Assembly: GCA_018057825.1 (NCBI GenBank)
Contig: JAGPCY010000014.1
Span: 1 to 64,000, forward strand
Length of the DNA: 64,000 nt
Source of the DNA: Kofleriaceae bacterium
GTDB lineage: Bacteria > Myxococcota_A > Polyangia > Haliangiales > Haliangiaceae
Direction: 5' to 3'
Within the stretch, counting starts at the first letter, position 1; each line of letters begins with the position of its first letter. The notes under the pieces are model-generated. The model had not been told where the DNA came from. It worked only from the letters and a program-made list of their open reading frames with translations, and did no database searches. Below, piece by piece: positions 57,806 through 64,000 of this stretch. The position numbers and the translations under genes are program-made.

Positions 57806-58049
57806 CGGGGAGTCCGTCGGCGCTCGTTGACCGAGATGCAGGTGGCGCGCCACCGCGCCTGCGACGGCGTTTCGCGACGATACGATCGGAGCGGGGCGCT
57901 GGGTGCGGCGCAGGCGCGCAGGCTGCTCGCGACGTCGAGCTGGCGGCGCGAGGCTTGCGCGTCGCCTGCGGCAATATGCGCAGGCCGCCGCGACGAATCA
58001 GCGGCGCAAAGGGCGAGCGTCATCGTCGACGATTTGCTATGCGTCGCCC

Positions 58050-58508
58050 ATGCGCAAGACCCTCTTCGTCCTCGTGATCGCGTTGGCCGCTGCGTGCGGC
58101 AAGAAGTCCGACAAGCCGGCCGAGCCGGCCCCGGCCCCCACGCCTGCGCCCGCGCCCGCGCCTGCGCCGACCCCGGCTCCCGCGCCGACCCCGGCTCCCG
58201 CGCCGACCCCGGCGGCGGCTGCGCCGGCCGACGAGGCCAAGGCGCTGTTCGCGACCGGTGGGCTGTGCTTCAGCTGCCACGGCGGCAGCGGCCTGGGCGA
58301 CGGCCCGGCGGCGGCCAGCTTGAACCCCAAGCCCCGGGCCTACACCGACGCCGCGTGGCAGGCGTCGATCACCGATGAGGATCTGGCCAAGACCATCAAG
58401 CTCGGCGGCCAGGCCATGGGCAAGTCGCCGCTCATGCCGGCCAGCCCGCAGCTCTCGGACGCGACGATCGCCGAGCTGGTGAAGATCATCCGCAGCTACA
58501 AGCAGTGA
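58050..58508 (+). CDS. c-type cytochrome lipoprotein
   Basis: This encodes 152 residues: signal and lipobox AAAC, a Pro/Ala/Thr linker (about residues 27-58, PAPAPT repeats), then a single heme domain with CFSCH near residue 70 and a distal Met in QAMGKSPLMPASP. It resembles small class I cytochromes that accept electrons at the periplasmic face. It is divergent from the CopD-like gene across 244 bases. Confidence 0.85.
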   Translation: MRKTLFVLVIALAAACGKKSDKPAEPAPAPTPAPAPAPAPTPAPAPTPAPAPTPAAAAPADEAKALFATGGLCFSCHGGSGLGDGPAAASLNPKPRAYTDAAWQASITDEDLAKTIKLGGQAMGKSPLMPASPQLSDATIAELVKIIRSYKQ

Positions 58509-58541
58509 GCCGCGGGCGCGCAGGGTCGCGCCGCGCGAACG

Positions 58542-61500
58542 TCACCGCGCGCCGAGCTCGATGATCACGTCGCGCCACTTGAGCGAGTCGTCGGCGGTGG
58601 CGTCGACGACGAACCCGTCGAGCCCCAGGGCGCGGCCGGCCTCCTGGCCGATCGGCCCGGCGTCGTCGTTGGCGAGCAAGATCCGCCGGCCGACGGACGG
58701 TCGCACCTCGTAGGTCGCGGCCAGCCCGACGCGCTCGAGGCGCATGACCGCGGCCCGCGCGGTGCGCAGCTCGCGGGCGACGACGTGGACCTGGGCGCCC
58801 AGGGCGCGGTTGAACACTCGCAGCGAGCGCTCGCCGCCGTCGTCGGCGCGGTCGATGATCGCGATCGCGACCCGGCGACGGTCGGGTGACAGGTAGAGCG
58901 AGAGGTGACCGGCGCCGGGCAGGCGGCCGGGCTTGTACGCGTAGCGCAGCATCCGCGACCACCCCTGGGTGCGATCGCGGACGACCACCAGCCCTCGATC
59001 CTCGGGGCGCGCGCACGCGGTCGCCGGCATCGCGCCGGTGGCGGCCCAGCGCACGATGAAGCCGTCGGCCGGCTCGATCGCGGTCGGGGCCTTGCGCGAC
59101 GACGGCGGGTCGCACAGCTCGATGGCCAGGCGCGCGCGGTCGACCGAGGTCAGGGGCTCGAGGGGCTCGGCGAAGCGGCCCGGCGCTGGCGCGCCCCAGC
59201 CGACCTCGCCATCGACGGCGTGGCCGGGGTCGGAGTGATCCCACCAGCGGGTGACCGCGTCCTCCCGCAGGGCGTCGTACTCGGCGACGACCCGCCACGG
59301 CGTCGGCTCGCCGGGCCGGCGTCCGTAGGCGAGCTCGACGAAGAACCGGTTGCTGTCCCGCGACCAGCCGAGGACGCGCAGCTCGGCGCGCAGCGCCTCG
59401 GTGGCGGCTAGCCGCGTCACCGTCGGCGGCGCGCTGCCCGTGCCGGTGCCAGTACCGGTGCCGCCGCCGCCGCCGCCGCCGCCGCCGTTCGGCGGGTCGA
59501 TCAGCCGCCAAACCACGATCCCGGCCGCGACCACGCCGATCGCACCCAGCGTGGCGTAGAGCGCGGTCGGTCGACCGGGGCGCCGCACCGCGGCGGTGAC
59601 GGCGGGGTCGGAGGGCGAGCGCGGCGGGCGTGGACGCCGCGGTGTCGGCGGTTCGGCGTCGGCATCGGCCGGCTGGTGGGTCGCTGCCGAATCAGAGGAG
59701 GTCGCGGTGTCCGTGGAATCAGTCGGTTCTTTCGAGATCGTCGTGTCCGTGGACGTCGTCGTGTCCGTGGACGTCGCAGTATCGGCCGGCGTCCTCGCGG
59801 GCTCCGTCGGGCGCAGGAGCGTCGGCTCGCCGAGGGCCGTCTCGACCTCCGCCATCGACGCGAACCGCGCCGCCGGGTCCTTGGCGAGCATGCGCTCGAT
59901 CACCGCGGCCAGACCGGGCGGCACCGTCGGCGGCAGCGGCGGCGGCGGCTTGTGCAGGTGGGCGTCGAGGAGCGCGTAGGCCTTGCCGGCGAACGGCGGC
60001 GACCCGGAGACCGCCTCGTAGAGCACGCAGCCCAGGCCGTAGATGTCGGTGCGGGCGTCGACCGGCTCCTGGCGCCACTGCTCGGGCGCCATGTACGGGG
60101 GCGAGCCGTTCCAGTGCCCGGTCCGGGTGTACGGCGTGCCCTCGAGATCGGGCTCGTCGAGGAGCTTGGCCACGCCGAAGTCGCACACCCGGGCGGACCA
60201 CGTCGGGCCCCCGGCGGCGGCGTCGCGCGGCGCCAACATGAGGTTGGCCGGCTTGAGATCGCGATGGATGACCGGCGGCGTGGCGTCGTGCAGCGCGCCG
60301 ACCGCGGCCGCGACCTCACGCCCGAGGTGCGCGGTGTCGGCGGGAGACAGCGGGCCGCGCGCGAGCCGGCGATCGAGGGACTCGCCGTCGACCATCTCCA
60401 TGACGACGTAGTGCGTCCCGTCGTGAGTGCCGCGGTCGAGGGCGCGGACCACGCCGGGATGCTCGACCGCGGCCGCGACCTCGGCCTCGGCGAAGAACCG
60501 CGCCCGGGCCTCGGCGCTGGTCGCGAGGTGCGGGTGCAGGAGCTTGAGCGCGACCCGGCCGCCGTCGGGCGTGAGCGCCTCCCACACCGTCCCGAAGCCG
60601 CCCTCGCCGAGCGGCCGGACGATCTTGAAGCCGGGCACCGATGGTCGCGCCGGCTGCGAGCCGCTGACGCTCGAGGTCGCGACCGCGCGCAGGCGGTCGA
60701 TCAACGTCGCCAGCGTCGGACGGGCAGTCGGCTGCGGGGCCACCGCCGACGTCAGCGTCGGACCGACCGGCTGGTAGCGCTCGGGCAGCGCCTCGAGGGC
60801 GAGTGTCCGGCGATCGGACAGATCGAGGGGCGGGGCGGTGCGCCCGGTCAGCGCCACCCACACCAGGAGCGCGGCGCGGTAGACCGCTACCCGGCCCTGA
60901 TCGGCGCCCGGATCGCGCTCCTCGGGCGCCATCCAGTCGACGGTCGGCGACCAGCCGGGCGGGCCCAGCGAGATCACGCCGCGCCGGGTCCGCAGCCACA
61001 GGTCGGGATCGGGGTTGAGGGCGTGGCGCGACGCCGCGAGCTGCTCGAGGATCTCGAGGGCCAGCCCGGCCGCGACCTCACCGTCGATGCGCGGCACGAC
61101 CTCGACGCCGAAGCCGCGCTCGGGGCCGTCGCCGCGCAGGAGCTGACCGACCGGGCGGCCGGGCTGATGCTCGAGGACCTGGAAGGTCTCGCCGCCGGTC
61201 ACCACGACGGTGCCCAGGGCGGCGATCAGCTCGACCGCGGCCACCGGCACCGCCTGGTGGGCCTGGTAGGCCGCGACCGCCAGGTCGTGAGGGCGATCGC
61301 GCAGGCTGCGCAGGAAGACCTCGCCGCCGTCGACCCGCTCGGCGACGTACAGGAGCTGGCTGCCGCTGGCGTGGGCCTCGCGGCGCAGGCGGTAGCCGCC
61401 GAACTCGAGGTGGTCGCGCAGCCGCTCGGGCAGCTTGGCGCGGAGCGCGTCGTCGATCGCCAGCGCGGCGAGCGCGGCCCGGCGCGCCGCGATCCGATCG

Positions 61501-61634
61501 CCGCCATCGAGCTCGTCGACCGCGAGGTTGAACCACGCCAGCGAGTGCGAGGACTGGGTGCGGAGGAGCTCGCGGTAGGCCGCGATCCGCGCCGCGCGGT
61601 CGGTCATCCCCTCGATCATGTTCAGCGTCGCCAC
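58542..61634 (-). CDS. Pseudokinase plus Ser/Thr kinase receptor
   Basis: This encodes 1030 residues (GTG 61634; an in-frame ATG at 61619 would remove five residues). An active kinase lies at about 330-605: GEGGFGTVW, VALKLL, HRDLKPANLM, DFGVAK, APEQW. Before it, residues about 60-310 look like a decayed kinase (DPDLWLRTRRGVISLGPPGW at the HRD-DFG place, then VDWMAPEE), with the catalytic residues gone. A Thr/Ser/Asp linker, one membrane span (about 690, LYATLGAIGVVAAGIVVWRL), a Gly-rich stretch and a C-terminal sensor domain of about 300 residues follow. The linker is a likely phosphorylation zone. It fits a receptor kinase with a built-in allosteric pseudokinase. Confidence 0.88.
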   Translation of the reverse strand: MATLNMIEGMTDRAARIAAYRELLRTQSSHSLAWFNLAVDELDGGDRIAARRAALAALAIDDALRAKLPERLRDHLEFGGYRLRREAHASGSQLLYVAERVDGGEVFLRSLRDRPHDLAVAAYQAHQAVPVAAVELIAALGTVVVTGGETFQVLEHQPGRPVGQLLRGDGPERGFGVEVVPRIDGEVAAGLALEILEQLAASRHALNPDPDLWLRTRRGVISLGPPGWSPTVDWMAPEERDPGADQGRVAVYRAALLVWVALTGRTAPPLDLSDRRTLALEALPERYQPVGPTLTSAVAPQPTARPTLATLIDRLRAVATSSVSGSQPARPSVPGFKIVRPLGEGGFGTVWEALTPDGGRVALKLLHPHLATSAEARARFFAEAEVAAAVEHPGVVRALDRGTHDGTHYVVMEMVDGESLDRRLARGPLSPADTAHLGREVAAAVGALHDATPPVIHRDLKPANLMLAPRDAAAGGPTWSARVCDFGVAKLLDEPDLEGTPYTRTGHWNGSPPYMAPEQWRQEPVDARTDIYGLGCVLYEAVSGSPPFAGKAYALLDAHLHKPPPPLPPTVPPGLAAVIERMLAKDPAARFASMAEVETALGEPTLLRPTEPARTPADTATSTDTTTSTDTTISKEPTDSTDTATSSDSAATHQPADADAEPPTPRRPRPPRSPSDPAVTAAVRRPGRPTALYATLGAIGVVAAGIVVWRLIDPPNGGGGGGGGGTGTGTGTGSAPPTVTRLAATEALRAELRVLGWSRDSNRFFVELAYGRRPGEPTPWRVVAEYDALREDAVTRWWDHSDPGHAVDGEVGWGAPAPGRFAEPLEPLTSVDRARLAIELCDPPSSRKAPTAIEPADGFIVRWAATGAMPATACARPEDRGLVVVRDRTQGWSRMLRYAYKPGRLPGAGHLSLYLSPDRRRVAIAIIDRADDGGERSLRVFNRALGAQVHVVARELRTARAAVMRLERVGLAATYEVRPSVGRRILLANDDAGPIGQEAGRALGLDGFVVDATADDSLKWRDVIIELGAR

Positions 61635-61646
61635 GGCTCGGTGGTA

Positions 61647-62843
61647 TCACGCGGGCGCGGTGTGCGGCGCGAACGCCGCGGCATAGGTCCGGGCCAGCGC
61701 GGCGCCTCGGCTGGGCGCGTCGGCGAGAGCGGCGGCCAGCGCGCGCCAGGCCGCCGGGCTCGGCGCGGCAGCGACCGGGGCCAGGTGTGCCGCGGCCTCG
61801 GCCAGGGCGTCGAGGACGGCCCGCTCGCCGGCGCGGACCGTGGCGCAGGTCGCCTGCCACGCCGGCTCGCCGACCGCCGCCGGCCCGACCCCGAGGACGG
61901 CGCGCGCGGCGTCGACCGCGGTCGCGAACAGCGCGACGCCCCAGCCGCCCGCCACCGCCTCGGCGGCGGCCAGCGCGGCGCGCAGGCGATCGTCGACGGT
62001 GGCGGCGACCGGCCAGACCTCGACCCCGGTCGGCCCAGCCAGACAGAGGCCGACCTCGTCGTCGGGGTTGTCGGCGACCGCGAAGCCGTAGCCCGACATG
62101 AGCGTGGCGTTGTCGAAGCCGCCGTAGGAGATCACGATCTCGTCGCCCTCGGCCAGCGCCTGGCTGGCGGTCAGCGCGAAGCCGGCGCGCGCGGCGTCGT
62201 AGCCCCAGCGCGCGGTCGGCGGCCCGCAGTTGCACAGCTCGATCACCGGGACCAAGGCCCGGCCGGCCCCGACCAGCCCGTCGACGCCGAAGCACCGGCT
62301 GCGGATCGCGGCCCGCGCCCAGGCGTAGGTCGCGAGGTCGGCGGCGCTCGGCAGGAGCGGCGCGATCACCGCCGCGTCGGCGACGACCAGGGCGATCGCG
62401 TCCTCGATCGCAGCCAGCGCGCGGGTGCCGACCAGCGCCAGGCGCTCGTCGATCGGGCGAAACTGCGGCAGCGCGATCGCGATCGGCAGCGCGTCGACGT
62501 AGGGCCGCCACGGCGATTCGGGATCGGCGCGCGCGTCGGCCAGCCACGCGGCCATCACCGCCTGCGGGCCGAGGTCCTCGGCGCGCGCCGCGAGCTGCGC
62601 GCCGATCGGGCCGGCGGCGACGTCGCCGTCGGTCACCATCAGGTGGCGCGGCACGAAGGCCAGCGGGGCCTCGGCCGCGACCGCGCGGCGCGCGAACACC
62701 CCGCGGCCGCCGAGCGGCGACGGGCCCAGCGCGATCGCGTCGACCTCGGCGCCGGCCAGGGTCGCCCACACCAGCAGCCGACCTAGCTCATCGGGGCCAG
62801 GCTCGGCCGCGACCAGCCGCGGCAGCGGCGCGCCGGCGCGCAT
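61647..62843 (-). CDS. SET-domain methyltransferase (SETD3/SETD6/RLSMT-like)
   Basis: This encodes 398 residues. The SET motifs are present: GRGVFARRAVAAEAPL (start of SET), LVPVIELCN at the place of the usual MIPLADMLNH, then LAEGDEIVISYGGFDNATLM and SGYGFAVADNP with the catalytic Tyr. A C-terminal helical domain like RuBisCO-methyltransferase substrate-binding domains follows. It should transfer methyl groups to Lys or His of a protein. The start overlaps the upstream stop (TAATG), and the kinase start is 12 bases downstream, so the three form an operon. Confidence 0.82.
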   Translation of the reverse strand: MRAGAPLPRLVAAEPGPDELGRLLVWATLAGAEVDAIALGPSPLGGRGVFARRAVAAEAPLAFVPRHLMVTDGDVAAGPIGAQLAARAEDLGPQAVMAAWLADARADPESPWRPYVDALPIAIALPQFRPIDERLALVGTRALAAIEDAIALVVADAAVIAPLLPSAADLATYAWARAAIRSRCFGVDGLVGAGRALVPVIELCNCGPPTARWGYDAARAGFALTASQALAEGDEIVISYGGFDNATLMSGYGFAVADNPDDEVGLCLAGPTGVEVWPVAATVDDRLRAALAAAEAVAGGWGVALFATAVDAARAVLGVGPAAVGEPAWQATCATVRAGERAVLDALAEAAAHLAPVAAAPSPAAWRALAAALADAPSRGAALARTYAAAFAPHTAPA

Positions 62844-64000
62844 TACTGCGGCAGGATCCGGATGCGGCGGACCAGCTCGTGGCGCTCGCGGCGCGCCGGG
62901 TTGGCGACGCCGGCGGTCGGCTCGACGGTGGCGACGATCCGCTCCTCGCCGGCGCGGGTCGGGATCAAGCGGCCGTCGGTGAGCACGGTCGTGATCGTGG
63001 TCGCGGTAGCGAGCTGGGCCTGGCCGCCGTCGACCGCCGACACCACCGGCGGATGGGTCGCGGTCGACGCGATCACCGCGACCGCGCCCTTGCGGCTGAC
63101 CAGCTTCGACTGCACGGTCACGACCGTGTCGCGGCCGCCGATGCGCGTCGGCACCGTCGTGGTCCAGCGCGCGCCGGGCGCGATCGGCTCGCTCGGCAGC
63201 GCGACGAAGGTGGCCATCGACTCGGTGAGCCCGGCCAGCACCCGCGGCGTGAATGGTCGCGGTCGCGGCACCGTGACCGCGCTGGCGGCGACCCGACCAT
63301 CGGGGTCGACCTCGCTCGCGAAGACCGCGCCCACCAGGGTCTCCATCCCGGCGACGGTGGCCGGCGTCGCGCGCGGGCCCAGCGCGGTGGCCTCGGCGAC
63401 CGTGAACGTGTAACGGAACCGGCCGCTCGGCTCGATCGCGACGACCTGCGCGGTGCCGCGCAACACCGTGGTCGGCTGCTCGACCTCGGCCTTGGTCCCG
63501 GTGCCGTTGTCGGAGATCGCGCGGGTCGCGATCTCGTAGGCCACCGGCTGCGTCGAGCCCGCCGCCGCGGTCACCGTCAACCGGGCGCGCTTGCCCTTGC
63601 CGGGATCGTCGAGGCGCACGGTGGCGGCCTCGACGTCGAGAGGCGTGGTGAAGGGCTGCGACGACGGCAGCGCCGGGGCCTGGCCCCAGGCCAGGGCGCC
63701 CGCGATGATGCCGCGTTCGGCCAGGGCGGTGCCGCCGCCGACCAGGCCGCGGGTCGGGTGCAAGCACACGATCCATCGGGTCGCGGTGGTGCCGAGCTGG
63801 TTCTCGGTCGCGGCGCACCAGGCGTCGTCGAGGGCGAAGGCGTCGAGGCGGCCGTCGATGGCGGGCAGCCCGGCGGCCGCATCGGCGTCGGCGTGGGCGG
63901 TCGCGGTCCGCGGCGCCGGCTCGGCGGCCAGCCGCATCGGCTCGGTGGCGGTCCACGCCAGCACTCCGGCCTCGTCGTCGGGCAGCGGGGTCACGGTGGT
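62843..64000 (-). CDS. Secreted beta-rich hypothetical protein, partial (runs off right edge)
   Basis: The frame is open to the right edge, so the N-terminus (probably with a signal peptide) is missing; at least 385 residues are visible. The layout, with VLRGTAQVVAIEPSGRFRYT and FVALPSEPIAPGARWTTTVP near the middle, resembles DUF6263-like lipoproteins with two related beta domains. I cannot assign a function. Upstream of a SET methyltransferase and kinase in one operon. GTG at 63994 is an internal codon rather than a sure start. Confidence 0.6.
   Translation of the reverse strand, partial: TTVTPLPDDEAGVLAWTATEPMRLAAEPAPRTATAHADADAAAGLPAIDGRLDAFALDDAWCAATENQLGTTATRWIVCLHPTRGLVGGGTALAERGIIAGALAWGQAPALPSSQPFTTPLDVEAATVRLDDPGKGKRARLTVTAAAGSTQPVAYEIATRAISDNGTGTKAEVEQPTTVLRGTAQVVAIEPSGRFRYTFTVAEATALGPRATPATVAGMETLVGAVFASEVDPDGRVAASAVTVPRPRPFTPRVLAGLTESMATFVALPSEPIAPGARWTTTVPTRIGGRDTVVTVQSKLVSRKGAVAVIASTATHPPVVSAVDGGQAQLATATTITTVLTDGRLIPTRAGEERIVATVEPTAGVANPARRERHELVRRIRILPQ

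Overview
The window is very GC-rich and tightly packed. It carries many secreted lipoproteins with proline-rich or calcium-binding repeats, a Ser/Thr kinase, an FHA-sigma54 activator, VWA/TSP3, RCC1, leucine-rich and FG-GAP proteins, and an eCIS-core (DUF4157) protein. This mix suggests a myxobacterium-like member of the Myxococcota (Haliangium/Kofleriaceae type). That assignment is an inference from gene content, not from a marker gene. I saw no rRNA, tRNA or CRISPR array.

Layout. 0-6.8 kb: the 5' part of a DUF6603 gene, an unknown gene, and three tandem copies of a lipoprotein gene. The spacers between the copies hold decayed fragments of the unknown gene. 6.8-8.2 kb: an FHA-sigma54 activator. 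8.3-15.8 kb: a metal-homeostasis island with a Zur-like repressor, two COG0523 GTPases, a MerC-like membrane protein, DUF1826, a NiCoT-like transporter, a dmeRF efflux operon and a WD40 protein. Four related 15-bp palindromes precede four of its transcription units. 15.9-17.9 kb: an overlapping AAA ATPase and HNH-like nuclease, a candidate two-gene defence system. 17.9-24.8 kb: a beta-lactamase-fold hydrolase, a PerR-Dps operon with a perfect 7-1-7 palindrome, an aconitase-family hydratase with its swivel domain first, and a class II Fic protein. 24.8-27.9 kb: an APH-type kinase overlapping an acyl-CoA dehydrogenase (a split version of ACAD10/11), and a divergent pirin.

27.9-35.6 kb: secreted proteins (M15-like peptidase, TSP3-VWA lipoprotein, inactive trypsin-like plus ricin lectin, Cys-rich lipoprotein), an HDOD protein and a SUKH-like protein. 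35.6-38.0 kb: an EF-G paralogue with a small partner. 38-41.8 kb: a frameshifted gene and small or regulatory genes. 41.9-50.8 kb: a lipoprotein, a metzincin with six FG-GAP repeats, the DUF4157 protein and a leucine-rich lipoprotein. 50.8-54.9 kb: uracil catabolism of the URC type (URC4, URC1 and an MmsA-like dehydrogenase), with one motif shared by both upstream regions. 55-64 kb: an RCC1 lipoprotein, a CopD-like membrane protein, a c-type cytochrome lipoprotein, a pseudokinase-kinase, a SET-domain protein and a partial gene at the right edge.

Translational coupling is common: ATGA, GTGA or TAATG overlaps join at least nine gene pairs. Zinc supply, peroxide defence and uracil use each appear as a local regulon with a visible operator or shared motif. 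All functions are read from sequence motifs by eye; no similarity search was run.
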